Source of the DNA: Clostridium sp. KNHs214
Lineage (GTDB): Bacteria > Bacillota > Clostridia > Clostridiales > Clostridiaceae
Direction: 5' to 3'
Assembly: GCF_000744935.1 (NCBI RefSeq)
Contig: NZ_JQMW01000009.1
Coordinates: 868,001 to 932,000 of the forward strand
DNA: 64,000 bases
In this document: positions 51,768 through 60,562 of the stretch, piece after piece
Layout: every line of letters starts with the position of its first letter
How positions within the stretch are numbered: position 1 is the stretch's first letter
Translations under genes and position numbers: made by a program
Notes under the pieces: model-generated
What the model was told of the DNA's origin: nothing
The model's input: only the letters and a program-made list of their open reading frames with translations
The model's database searches: none

Positions 51768-53399
51768 TCACTCCTCAATAAAGAGAATTGTTGAGATCCC
51801 CTTTGCTTCTTCAGAAGTTGGTTCCTGTAGTAAATCTCTATCTATTAAATTTTTTAATACGTAAGTTTTTAAGCCTGTTAAACTATTTTGACAGATAGCT
51901 CTTATAATTTTGTGCATATGAATAGGTTGACCCATTTTTCTAATTTCATATACAATTCTATCCAACTCCTGTCCTAACTTTATGAGTTTCTCTGAAGGTG
52001 AAGGCAGTATCTCAGTGAAACTATCTATTGCTTTCTTATTTTTATAATAAACCACATTTACTTTATAACCATTTTTGGTCTTTATCAAATATCCCTTATC
52101 TATTAGTCTTCTATATACATCTATGTTTACATTGTTTTCTATTAACTTCCCATTTATAAAATGATAGAGTCCTACATAATCTGACATAATATTGTCTCTC
52201 CAATCAAATACCCTATTAATCCAACCTGTATTAAATTGCCATCCCAGAATTGGAAGTTCATCATTAGTCCTATACATATCTCCACAAGAGTTATAATTGA
52301 ACTCATCACTTTTCTTTATTTCTTTATGGATAGAAGCAAAAGCAATATAATTTCCACCATCTTTGCGTAATGTAGTAACTTCCTCATAAGTTATCTTCTT
52401 CAATTGAGAAAATTCTAACTTTTTCATAGCATAAGGGATTACACTCCATAAAAGCAAATTAAAATCATTATTTGGATAATAGATATTAAGACTTTTAAAC
52501 TGATCCTCCATATTAAAAAATTGAAGAAAATACTCTTCCACAACTATGGCAGCATATTTTTTGTATATTTCATGTAGTGCTTCCCATTTTTCTTCTGATT
52601 CTTCTGAAATCAATATATTAGTTTGGTATTTTCCACCAGGTAGCTTGTCCATAAAACCATATTCTTCAAGTTCATTAATTTCATCTTCTATAAATATAGG
52701 GGATATACCTAGTTCCTCTGCAATTTTATTTATTGTTAATGGTTCATGATAAGCTGCATAAGCTATATTTTGAGTTATAGTCCTTCTAAAAAAATCTTTA
52801 GTATCTCCTCTTTTTCCTGGTTCCCCGCTATGTGTCATATTTGAAAATTTAATAGGATTAATGCCTAAGTTTCCAACCGTTCTCATTACTTCCATACCTT
52901 TTTTCATCTCCTTTTTACTTTCATAAATATGCCATTTTACAGTTCCTTCTGATAGATTTAACTTTTCGGCAATTTCTTTTATTTTTAATCCTTTATAATA
53001 GTGAAGTATTACTATTTCCCTTTGCTGCTTTGATAAAAATGATATTTCTAACCTCAGTTTTCCTGCCATTTCACTTTGAAGAATATCCTTGTCAATTTCT
53101 AAGTCTGAGGAAATAATTATTTGATCGATTGATATATTATTAAATCCTTTCGTTTTACCACTAATATATTTTGTCCAAACATTATGAGCGATTTTAAAAA
53201 TATAACTATTTAAATCAATAAAGTTATCTTTTTTTATAAGCACATCATATACCTGAAGTATAATTCTACTTGCAAGTTCCTCAGCTTCATTAAGATTTCT
53301 AGTTTTATTCATAGAAAAACCATATAATGGTTTTATATATTCTTTTATTAATCTATCTGCTTCGTTTTTTTTCAATATTATTTTCATCTCCTTTTCCAT
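51768..53399 (-). CDS. ECF-type sigma factor with long C-terminal extension
   Basis: Residues 1 to about 175 are a sigma-70 ECF protein: region 2 around LNSYIFKIAHNVWTKYISGK and region 4 LSKQQREIVILHYYKGLKIK with EIAEKLNLSEGTVKWHIYES. The remaining 370 residues are unusual: a winged-helix-like segment (LTINKIAEELGISPIFIEDE, then ELEEYGFMDKLPGGKY) and a large unassigned region that may sense a ligand or hold the sigma part inactive. No anti-sigma gene is adjacent. ATG 53399 (MEKEMKIILKKNEAD) is chosen; ATG 12 bases later or an earlier start cannot be excluded. It leads the operon with two ABC exporters. Confidence 0.8.
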   Translation of the reverse strand: MEKEMKIILKKNEADRLIKEYIKPLYGFSMNKTRNLNEAEELASRIILQVYDVLIKKDNFIDLNSYIFKIAHNVWTKYISGKTKGFNNISIDQIIISSDLEIDKDILQSEMAGKLRLEISFLSKQQREIVILHYYKGLKIKEIAEKLNLSEGTVKWHIYESKKEMKKGMEVMRTVGNLGINPIKFSNMTHSGEPGKRGDTKDFFRRTITQNIAYAAYHEPLTINKIAEELGISPIFIEDEINELEEYGFMDKLPGGKYQTNILISEESEEKWEALHEIYKKYAAIVVEEYFLQFFNMEDQFKSLNIYYPNNDFNLLLWSVIPYAMKKLEFSQLKKITYEEVTTLRKDGGNYIAFASIHKEIKKSDEFNYNSCGDMYRTNDELPILGWQFNTGWINRVFDWRDNIMSDYVGLYHFINGKLIENNVNIDVYRRLIDKGYLIKTKNGYKVNVVYYKNKKAIDSFTEILPSPSEKLIKLGQELDRIVYEIRKMGQPIHMHKIIRAICQNSLTGLKTYVLKNLIDRDLLQEPTSEEAKGISTILFIEE

Positions 53400-53459
53400 T
53401 ACACTTATATACTGTCTAGCTAAAAAAAAAGGTTGGTAAATAAACAAAAAATTTAGCAT

Positions 53460-53696
53460 TATTTACACTATATATCCTACCATATGTTTATATGAAAATA
53501 ACAAGTAACAAACTGTAATATTATAAGCTACAATAAAAAGTTTAAAAGTTCTAAGAATAGTTAAGAATATTACAATAAGTTTTATACTTTATATACTTAT
53601 TTTTTTAATAGAATACCTACTCTTTGGATGAAAAAAATGACTAACCATATAAAACATAACATCGAGGAAAGTTATAGAAGGTACTTATTTTTTACT
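53460..53696. other. intergenic stretch upstream of the sigma-factor operon
   Basis: About 240 AT-rich bases. It must carry the promoter of the sigma-factor operon but I see no consensus -35/-10 pair. A plus-strand frame starting near 53628 overlaps purB and the purB terminator and is not credible. Confidence 0.35.
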
Positions 53697-53733
53697 AAAA
53701 AAGACCAAGATTTTTGGAATCTTGGTCTTTTTT
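53697..53733 (-). terminator. purB terminator
   Basis: AAAAAAGACCAAGATT and AATCTTGGTCTTTTTT pair over 16 bp with T-tracts on both strands, 22 bases after the purB stop. Confidence 0.88.
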
Positions 53734-53755
53734 ATATGTTTCTATACAGTTTTTT

Positions 53756-55186
53756 CTATACATTTATTTCAGCTTCTACACCTAAAGCTTTTTTATTATT
53801 TTCAAGTAAAGGCTTAACATATTCCTCAATAAACTCAGCTACTTGCATAGGTGCTCTTCCAGTAAATTTAACGGGATCTATGGTATCCATTATTTCTTTT
53901 TCTGTCATGTTAAAGGCTTTATCTTTAACTATTAATTCTATTAGGTTATTTTCCATTCCTTCTGCTTTAACTCTTTTAGCTGCTTCCATAGAATAAACTC
54001 TTATTTTTTCATGAAGTTCTTGTCTATCCCCACCACGTTTAACAGCTTCCATAAGAATGTTTTCTGTAGCCATAAAAGGAATTTCCCTATTTACGTGAGT
54101 TGCTATAACTTTAGGATATACTACTAAATTACTAGCTACATTTAAGTATAAGTTTAGTACTCCATCTAAAGCTAAGAAGCTTTCAGATACGGCTATTCTC
54201 TTATTAGCAGAATCATCTAGAGTTCTTTCAAACCATTGAGTAGATGCAGTTATTGCTGGATTTAATGAATTTACAATTATATATCTAGCTAAAGCACCTA
54301 TTCTTTCTGAACGCATAGGATTTCTCTTATAAGCCATAGCTGATGAGCCTACTTGATTTTTTTCAAATGGTTCTTCCATTTCCTTCATGTTTTGAAGTAT
54401 TCTTAAATCATTGCTGAACTTATAGGCACTTTGAGCTACCTGTGCTAAAGCACTTAAAACTATATAATCTAATTTTCTTGTATATGTTTGTCCAGTTACA
54501 GGAAATACTTTTTCAAAGCCCATCTTATTTGCTACGGTTATATCTAGTTTTTTAACTTTTCTTCCGTCACCTTCAAATAATTTCATAAAACTTGCTTGAG
54601 TTCCAGTGGTGCCCTTTACTCCTCTAAATCTACATTGTTCCAAGGCAAAATCTATACTTTGAACATCCATCAATAGTTCTTCTATCCATAAAGTAGCTCT
54701 TTTACCCACTGTAGTTAGCTGAGCTGGTTGAAGATGAGTAAATCCTAAAGTAGGTAAATCCTTGTACTCTAAAGCAAACTTACTTAAAGAATTTATAACA
54801 TTTATAAGTTTAACTCTTACTAAATTTAAAGCTTCCTTCATAATTATTAAATCTGTGTTGTCTCCTACATAGCAGCTAGTAGCTCCTAAATGTATTATTC
54901 CCTTAGCATCTGGACATTGAACACCATAAGCATATACATGACTCATTACATCATGTCTTATTTCTTTTTCTTTAGCCTCAGCTACTTCATAATTTATATC
55001 TTCTACATGTAATTTTAACTGTTTTATTTGCTCTTCAGTTATATTTAATCCTAGTTCTTTTTCGCTTTCTGCTAGAGCAACCCATAATTTTCTCCAAGTT
55101 TTAAATTTTTTATCTTGTGAAAATAAATATGACATTTCTTTAGAAGCATATCTTTCCCCCAATGGTGATGTGTAACTATCTCTCAT
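53756..55186 (-). CDS. purB: adenylosuccinate lyase
   Basis: The 476-residue protein has the fumarase/aspartase-superfamily signature GSSAMAYKRNPMRSE near residue 285, HLGATSCYVGDNTDL near 107 and TLGFTHLQPAQLTTVGKR near 155 with the catalytic histidine. It cleaves SAICAR and adenylosuccinate, releasing fumarate, in purine synthesis. The ATG at 55186 has GGAGG 8 bases upstream; an in-frame start eight codons earlier lacks one. It stands alone with its own terminator. Confidence 0.96.
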   Translation of the reverse strand: MRDSYTSPLGERYASKEMSYLFSQDKKFKTWRKLWVALAESEKELGLNITEEQIKQLKLHVEDINYEVAEAKEKEIRHDVMSHVYAYGVQCPDAKGIIHLGATSCYVGDNTDLIIMKEALNLVRVKLINVINSLSKFALEYKDLPTLGFTHLQPAQLTTVGKRATLWIEELLMDVQSIDFALEQCRFRGVKGTTGTQASFMKLFEGDGRKVKKLDITVANKMGFEKVFPVTGQTYTRKLDYIVLSALAQVAQSAYKFSNDLRILQNMKEMEEPFEKNQVGSSAMAYKRNPMRSERIGALARYIIVNSLNPAITASTQWFERTLDDSANKRIAVSESFLALDGVLNLYLNVASNLVVYPKVIATHVNREIPFMATENILMEAVKRGGDRQELHEKIRVYSMEAAKRVKAEGMENNLIELIVKDKAFNMTEKEIMDTIDPVKFTGRAPMQVAEFIEEYVKPLLENNKKALGVEAEINV

Positions 55187-55394
55187 GCTAAAAACCTCCA
55201 ATATGTACAAAGAATATTGTAATTTTATTATAATTCATATTATAACATACTATTTTTAAAAATGTAATAAAAATGTTCGTGTTTATCCAATATTTTTAAA
55301 TTTTTATTTTATAGCTATGAAAATTAAGTATATTACTTTATAGTTATTCTTAAAAATATCCATATAGTAAAGATATACAATGTTATGAATTACA

Positions 55395-56291
55395 CTATAA
55401 ATATAATCTAGTTCCAAGTCTTCTGTCAAATTCAGACCAACCAGGTGATTGGTTATTTTCTCTAACTTGCTGAATTTTATTCATCATAGCATCTACATAG
55501 TCTGCAAAGTGAACCACATAGGCTTCTTCAGTTTTTGGTACTTTAGGAGAACCAAATTCAACTTTTCCATGATGCTGTATTATGCAGCTCTTTATCCTCA
55601 TTTTAAATTCTTCACTATAAATGTCTTCCTTTGATAAAGCCTTTTCTAATAAACCTATTCCAATTACAATATGTCCTTCCATATCTCCTTGTGTAGTAAC
55701 AGAAAAAGGTCCATCTGTATAATATTCATATACTTTACCTATATCATGAAGCTTAGCACCTAAAATAGCGATTTCCTTATGAGCTAAATTATATCTATAA
55801 CATAGATTTTTAGCTATATACATAGAGTTTAAAGTGTGTTCTGCTAATCCCCCTAAATAGTTGTGATGTTGGCTCACTCCGCCTATACCTTTCTTAAATT
55901 TATCTACAAAATCTTTATCTTTAAAGAAGTAATCATTTAGTGTTTTTACCTGTATATCTTTAAATTCTTCATTTGATAAATCAGTAATCTCTTTCATTAT
56001 ATCTTCTATAGGTCTGTTTATAGAAGGTAGAAATTCATATAAATCAAAACTTTCCACTTTTGTATATTCATCTATTTGCAATAAATTATCTAGAGAAGTC
56101 CCTTTTACATTAATTACATCACCTACATTTAAATCAACACCTGTATATTTAATCTTAGCCTTTATGTCTCCAGTTTTATCCCCTAATATTACTCCTATAT
56201 ATTCTATTTCCTTAAATAAATTTTTTAATATCATGAACTCACCTAAAACTTCATTTCCTTTACGTAGATCTTTTATAAAAATTTTTTCCAC
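55395..56291 (-). CDS. YhaM-type 3'-5' exoribonuclease
   Basis: The 298-residue protein has an N-terminal OB-fold (GEFMILKNLFKEIEYIGVIL, DGDIKAKIKYTG-like strands to residue 80) and an HD domain with QHHNYLGGLAEHTLNSMY near residue 143, LGAKLHDIGKVYEYYTDG near 180 and ESCIIQHH-like IIQHHGKVEFGSPK near 238. This is the domain order of YhaM/CBF1, an Mn-dependent 3' exonuclease acting on RNA and DNA ends. YhaM is about 314 residues. The start is GTG at 56291 with AAGGA 9 bases upstream. Monocistronic as far as seen. Confidence 0.87.
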   Translation of the reverse strand: MEKIFIKDLRKGNEVLGEFMILKNLFKEIEYIGVILGDKTGDIKAKIKYTGVDLNVGDVINVKGTSLDNLLQIDEYTKVESFDLYEFLPSINRPIEDIMKEITDLSNEEFKDIQVKTLNDYFFKDKDFVDKFKKGIGGVSQHHNYLGGLAEHTLNSMYIAKNLCYRYNLAHKEIAILGAKLHDIGKVYEYYTDGPFSVTTQGDMEGHIVIGIGLLEKALSKEDIYSEEFKMRIKSCIIQHHGKVEFGSPKVPKTEEAYVVHFADYVDAMMNKIQQVRENNQSPGWSEFDRRLGTRLYL

Positions 56292-56392
56292 CTAAATTCA
56301 TCCTTTCGTACAAAGTATATAAATATTATTAACTATAAGATTTTTTTTATCCTATAGACTTAAACAAAGGAACCTTTATAATTCAGTTCGTA

Positions 56393-56495
56393 GATAAATA
56401 CAGTAGGAGCTATCGGAATTAAGTCTGTGGAGCTAGTAGGTTTTGAGTGAGAAGAAGCAGGAATACCCATGCACTTGTGGCTGGGATGAGTTCAC
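56393..56495 (+). mobile_element. 3' end of an IS605-type tnpB with right end (omegaRNA region)
   Basis: A plus-strand frame reads INTVGAIGIKSVELVGFE, which matches the C-terminal TVG-TGI-A segment of TnpB, then a stop, then EEAGIPMHLWLG. The DNA GAAGCAGGAATACCCATGCA, followed after the hairpin CCCATGC-TGGG by GAGTTCAC, is the typical right end of IS200/IS605 elements, which also forms the 3' part of TnpB's guide RNA. The rest of tnpB is missing, so it is a scar. It lies about 90 bases upstream of the fucosidase gene. Confidence 0.65.
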
Positions 56496-56503
56496 AGTAT
56501 AAT
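56475..56503 (+). promoter_or_regulatory. possible fucosidase promoter built on the IS scar
   Basis: TTGTGG (56475-56480) inside the IS605 end, 17-base spacer, and TATAAT (56498-56503) just outside it. The -10 is perfect and the -35 is a partial match. Confidence 0.4.
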
Positions 56504-56581
56504 GTACTTAGTAGGTCAAACTAACACTATTTTAAATCACTATGCAAAATTAACTAAGTAATAACAAGGGGGATATTTTTT

Positions 56582-57862
56582 ATGGCGAACTATAACTTAG
56601 AAAATAGTAAGGATAAACTAACAGTATTTACAGATGCACGATTTGGAATGTTTATTCACTGGGGCTTGTATTCTATCCCAGCTAGAGGGGAGTGGGTTAG
56701 ATCTAATGAAAGAATTACAGTAGATGATTATGAAAAGTTTTTTTATGAATTTAATCCTGTAAATTACAATCCTAAAGAATGGGCTAAATTAGCTAAAGAA
56801 GCTGGAATGAAATATGTAGTTATGACTACAAAACACCATGATGGATTTTGTCTATTTGACAGTAAATATACAGATTATAAAGCTACTAATACTCTAGCCA
56901 AAAGAGATCTTATAAAAGAGTATGTAGAAGCTTTTAGAGAAGAAGGTTTAGCTGTGGGATTTTATTATTCTCTTTTAGATTGGCATCATGAAGATTTTCC
57001 CGCTTATGGTGATAGACATCACCCTATGAGAGATAATGAGAATTTTAAAGAGAACAAGGGAAACTTTAATAGATACATAGAATACTTTCATAATCAAGTA
57101 GAAGAGCTTTTAACTAACTATGGAAGGATAGACATTATGTGGTTTGATTTTTCCTATGATGATATGATAGGTGAAAAATGGGGAGCTACTAAACTTATAA
57201 AGAAAGTGAAAGAACTTCAACCCCATATAATAATAAACAATAGATTGGGAGGAAATTTAAAAAAGAGCATTCCAGAAGATTATGCAGGAGATTTTACAAC
57301 TCCTGAACAAATAATACCTCCTGAGACTTTGATTAATGAAAAAGGTGATTTAATACCTTGGGAAGCTTGTGTTACATTAAATGACCACTGGGGATATTGT
57401 TCTCAAGATAAAAATTATAAGTCTTCAAAGGAAATAATAAGAGCTCTAGTAGAGTGTGTTAGTAAAAATGGAAATTTAATATTAAATGTAGGACCAAATT
57501 CTAAAGGAGAAATTCCCGAGGAATCTATAGGTATCTTAGAGGAAGTAGGCCATTGGATTGAACAAAACGGCCAGAGCATATATGGCTGTACTAAATGTAA
57601 CAATAATAAACCTGAATGGGGACGCTATACTCAAAAGGAACATTACCTATATGCACATATATTCCAAAGAGGCGTAGGGCCAATCAATTTAAGAGGGCTA
57701 GCTGGAAAGATTAAGAGAGCTCGACTTTTATGTGACGGCTCAGAAATTTCCATAGAAACTCCATGGAATGCGGAGGATTATAAAGGAGATGCTTTTTTGA
57801 ATTTTAAAAGTGCTTCACTCCCAGATGAAAAAGATACAGTTATTTTATTAGAATTAAAATAA
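56582..57862 (+). CDS. alpha-L-fucosidase, GH29
   Basis: The 426-residue protein begins with the GH29 catalytic barrel: ARFGMFIHWGLYSIPARGEW near residue 13, KHHDGFCLFDSKYTDYKAT near 82, and GRIDIMWFDFSYDD near 180, where the aspartate of WFDF is the expected nucleophile. ECVSKNGNLILNVGPNSKGE is also typical. No signal peptide is seen, so it would act on fucosides taken into the cell. It is a single gene with GGGGGA as ribosome site and its own terminator. Confidence 0.92.
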   Translation: MANYNLENSKDKLTVFTDARFGMFIHWGLYSIPARGEWVRSNERITVDDYEKFFYEFNPVNYNPKEWAKLAKEAGMKYVVMTTKHHDGFCLFDSKYTDYKATNTLAKRDLIKEYVEAFREEGLAVGFYYSLLDWHHEDFPAYGDRHHPMRDNENFKENKGNFNRYIEYFHNQVEELLTNYGRIDIMWFDFSYDDMIGEKWGATKLIKKVKELQPHIIINNRLGGNLKKSIPEDYAGDFTTPEQIIPPETLINEKGDLIPWEACVTLNDHWGYCSQDKNYKSSKEIIRALVECVSKNGNLILNVGPNSKGEIPEESIGILEEVGHWIEQNGQSIYGCTKCNNNKPEWGRYTQKEHYLYAHIFQRGVGPINLRGLAGKIKRARLLCDGSEISIETPWNAEDYKGDAFLNFKSASLPDEKDTVILLELK

Positions 57863-57884
57863 GGCTACTGAAACATCAGTAGCC
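57863..57884. terminator. terminator between fucosidase and HPr genes
   Basis: GGCTACTG and CAGTAGCC pair around AAACAT; CCCCTTTTT follows on the plus strand and TTATTTT on the minus strand, so it serves both converging genes. Confidence 0.85.
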
Positions 57885-57903
57885 CCTTTTTAGGAGTTGT
57901 TTA

Positions 57904-58164
57904 TTACTCTTCTATAGATTCAATTAATTTAGAAATTTCTTCTAACGCTAAAGTTTCGTCATCACCAGAAACGATTACTTTAACTGTAGCTCCACTTGTA
58001 ACTCCTAAAGATAAAACTCCTATTAAGCTTTTAACATTAGCTTTTTTCCCATTAAATTCAATACTTACATCTGATTTAAATGAAGATGCTTTTTTTACTA
58101 ATAAGGTTGCAGGCCTAGCATGTAACCCTGTTGAACTTTTAACTACTACTTCTTTAGTTACCAT
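57904..58164 (-). CDS. ptsH: HPr phosphocarrier protein
   Basis: The 86-residue protein has GLHARPA with the phospho-accepting His15 and NVKSLIGVLSLG with the regulatory Ser46, both at standard positions. HPr passes phosphate from enzyme I to sugar-specific EIIA and, when Ser46 is phosphorylated, assists CcpA. Because His15 is present it is HPr rather than Crh. GGGGTG lies 7 bases before the ATG. An orphan EIIA gene is next upstream. Confidence 0.95.
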   Translation of the reverse strand: MVTKEVVVKSSTGLHARPATLLVKKASSFKSDVSIEFNGKKANVKSLIGVLSLGVTSGATVKVIVSGDDETLALEEISKLIESIEE

Positions 58165-58270
58165 GTAAATTCACCCCTAGTATAAATTTAGTTATTTATA
58201 TATATATAACTACCTCATTATATCATAGAAGAAATATTATTACAATAAATTAACCAAAATCAGGATATTA

Positions 58271-58729
58271 CTAATACACCACTGCTTTCATGATTATATC
58301 CGCTGAATTAGAAGCATTATAATTTATATCAAGGGTCTTTATTAGTTCAGTATTTATAATTATAACAGGAGTAGTTAGTGAAATCTTAGATGTTAGATAC
58401 TCCTTATCAAACCAAATGAGTTTATCTCCTCTACTAACTTTTTCTCCTGGATTTATGTAACAAGCAATTCCCTTCCCACCAAAGTTATTGCTATCTAATC
58501 CAAGATGAATTAGTATTTTAAGTCCTTCCTTGGTGCTTATTAAAATAACATGTTTTTTTTCATAGACTAATTCCACTGTTCCATCTACTGGTGAATATAC
58601 ATAATTATCTTCAGGCTCTATAGCTATTCCTTCACCCAAAACTTTTCTACTGAAAAGATAATCTTCTACTTCAGTTAAGGGCAATACTTTTCCTTTTACA
58701 GGTAAAAATATTTCTACTTCTTTAAACAT
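58271..58729 (-). CDS. orphan PTS EIIA (glucose family)
   Basis: The 152-residue protein has the EIIA-Glc fold: YSPVDGTVELVYEKKHVILI (His60) and GLKILIHLGLDSNNFGGKGI (His75, the expected phosphorylation site), then CYINPGEKVSRGDKLIWFD. Typical members have TKHAIG and IHIGIDTV; here both motifs are relaxed. With no EIIB/C gene nearby it is probably a shared or regulatory EIIA. It lies about 105 bases upstream of the HPr gene. Confidence 0.88.
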   Translation of the reverse strand: MFKEVEIFLPVKGKVLPLTEVEDYLFSRKVLGEGIAIEPEDNYVYSPVDGTVELVYEKKHVILISTKEGLKILIHLGLDSNNFGGKGIACYINPGEKVSRGDKLIWFDKEYLTSKISLTTPVIIINTELIKTLDINYNASNSADIIMKAVVY

Positions 58730-58811
58730 ACAGTATCACCTACCAAAAATCATTAGAAGCAAAATTCTTCTAGTAATACTATATCATTAATGTACGATCT
58801 TTTAAACTATT

Positions 58812-60002
58812 TTAAATATTTTTAACGAAATTATCTATTCTATCCAATCCCTTAATGATATTTTCCATAGATGTAGCATATGAAAGTCTTACAAATTCAT
58901 CTACCCCAAAAGCTACTCCTGGTACTGCTGCTACTTTCTCTTTTTCTAATAGAAGGCTAGCAAATTCTAAAGAAGATTTAATAACCTTTCCATCTACTTC
59001 TTTTCCTAATATTTTTGATATGTTTACCATAACGTAGAAAGCACCTTCTGGTTTAATACAACTTAATCCATTTATTTTATTAACTCTTTCAACCATGAAG
59101 TCTCTTCTCTTTTTGAATTCTACTATCATAGCTTCTACATCTTTTTGCTCACCGACTAAAGCCTCTACTGATGCATATTGAGCTATGGAATTAGGATTTG
59201 ATGTCATATGGCTTTGTATATTAGTCATGAGCTTTATTATTTTCTTATCTCCAGCAGCATAGCCTATTCTCCATCCAGTCATGGCATAAGCTTTAGAAAC
59301 ACCATTTATAACTATTGTTCTTTTATAAGCATCTTCAGATAAACTAGCTATACTTACGTGTTTATCATTACTGTATATTAATTTTTCATATATTTCATCA
59401 GAAACAATTATCAAGTCGTGTTTTTTAGCAAAATCTGCAATGGTTTGTAATTCAGCTTTATTATAAACAGTTCCTGTTGGATTGTTAGGGCTGTTTAATA
59501 TAAGAGCTTTTGTTTTGTCTGTAACTGATTTTTCAAGGTTCTCTATAGTATATTTAAAACTATTTTCCTCTTTAGTATTTACAAATACTGGCTTACCATC
59601 TGCAAGCTTCACAAGTTCAGGATAACTTACCCAATAAGGTACAGGTATTAAAACTTCATCACCTGGATTTAATATAGCTCCAAAAACGTTAGCTAAACAT
59701 TGTTTAGCTCCTGTTGAAACAATAATTTGTGATGCATCATAGCTTAAATCATTGTCATTTTTAAATTTATTAACTATGGCATCTTTCAATTCTGCTATAC
59801 CTGGGGTTGCAGTATATTTAGTTTTCCCTTCTTTAATGGCTTTAATGGCTGCTTCTTGAATATTTACAGGTGTATTAAAGTCTGGTTCTCCAGCACCAAA
59901 TCCAACTACATCTATTCCATCAGCCTTCATTTTTTTTGCTTTTGCCGTTATTTCTAATGTCAAAGATGGTGCTATTTCTTCTGCTTTTCTTGATAAAATC
60001 AT
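58812..60002 (-). CDS. aspartate aminotransferase-like PLP enzyme
   Basis: The 396-residue protein is a class I aminotransferase: GAGEPDFNTPVNIQEAA near residue 35, NSPNNPTGTVYNKAEL near 168, DEIYEKLIYS near 200, and NGVSKAYAMTGWRIGYAAG near 232 with the PLP-lysine. Group Ib enzymes of this type (AspB/AspC of Bacillus and Thermus) use aspartate or prephenate. The ATG at 60002 has GGAGGGA 6 bases upstream; ten extra upstream codons are open but not conserved. Single gene. Confidence 0.92.
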   Translation of the reverse strand: MILSRKAEEIAPSLTLEITAKAKKMKADGIDVVGFGAGEPDFNTPVNIQEAAIKAIKEGKTKYTATPGIAELKDAIVNKFKNDNDLSYDASQIIVSTGAKQCLANVFGAILNPGDEVLIPVPYWVSYPELVKLADGKPVFVNTKEENSFKYTIENLEKSVTDKTKALILNSPNNPTGTVYNKAELQTIADFAKKHDLIIVSDEIYEKLIYSNDKHVSIASLSEDAYKRTIVINGVSKAYAMTGWRIGYAAGDKKIIKLMTNIQSHMTSNPNSIAQYASVEALVGEQKDVEAMIVEFKKRRDFMVERVNKINGLSCIKPEGAFYVMVNISKILGKEVDGKVIKSSLEFASLLLEKEKVAAVPGVAFGVDEFVRLSYATSMENIIKGLDRIDNFVKNI

Positions 60003-60193
60003 TTCAATCCCTCCACGTAACTTTACAAACATTTTTTTGAAAATATTTTAACAATTGAAAGTTATCATTCATATATACTAATATATCACTTCATTCCTTC
60101 AATGTAAACATTTAATTTATTTCCATATGACAGATAAAGTAAATGTAACCTTCAGTTTATTCATAAATATTACCAAAGGATACATTTATTTAT

Positions 60194-60550
60194 TTAACTT
60201 CGTGCTATAAATATTACTCCAATAATTATTAATGCAGTACCAAATACCCTAGGCAGTGTGATATTTTCTTTAAATATAAAGTAAGAAAATATCATAACCA
60301 ATACATAGCCTAAACTTACCATTGGGTAGGCATAACTAAGCTCCACTTTACTTAAAACCTTAATCCATAATAAAAAACTAACGCCATAAGATATAATTCC
60401 CATCATTACAGGAAAATTCTTAAGAATATCTAAAATACTGTAAAAAATATTTATACCTGAAAAGTTAAGTTGAAGATTAGGCGCTCCTACTTTAACAAGT
60501 ATTTGACCAAGTGCTCCTAAAAATACAGAAATTAATATAAGACCTATCAT
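60194..60550 (-). CDS. four-helix DMT transporter (ArnE/ArnF-like)
   Basis: The 118-residue protein has four membrane helices and the EamA/SMR-like pattern SKVELSYAYPMVSLGYVLVM near residue 67 and a final PRVFGTALIIIGVIFIARS. Short EamA proteins beside a glycosyltransferase of the ArnT type resemble ArnE/ArnF, which flip undecaprenyl-phosphate-linked sugars. It is the last gene of a three-gene operon with a GT39-like and a UbiA-like gene. Confidence 0.8.
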   Translation of the reverse strand: MIGLILISVFLGALGQILVKVGAPNLQLNFSGINIFYSILDILKNFPVMMGIISYGVSFLLWIKVLSKVELSYAYPMVSLGYVLVMIFSYFIFKENITLPRVFGTALIIIGVIFIARS

Positions 60551-60562
60551 GGTATATTCTCC

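Noticed and set aside
53628-53996. Plus-strand open frame of about 120 codons
   Set aside because: It runs through the purB terminator and antisense to the purB 3' end, and lacks a ribosome site.
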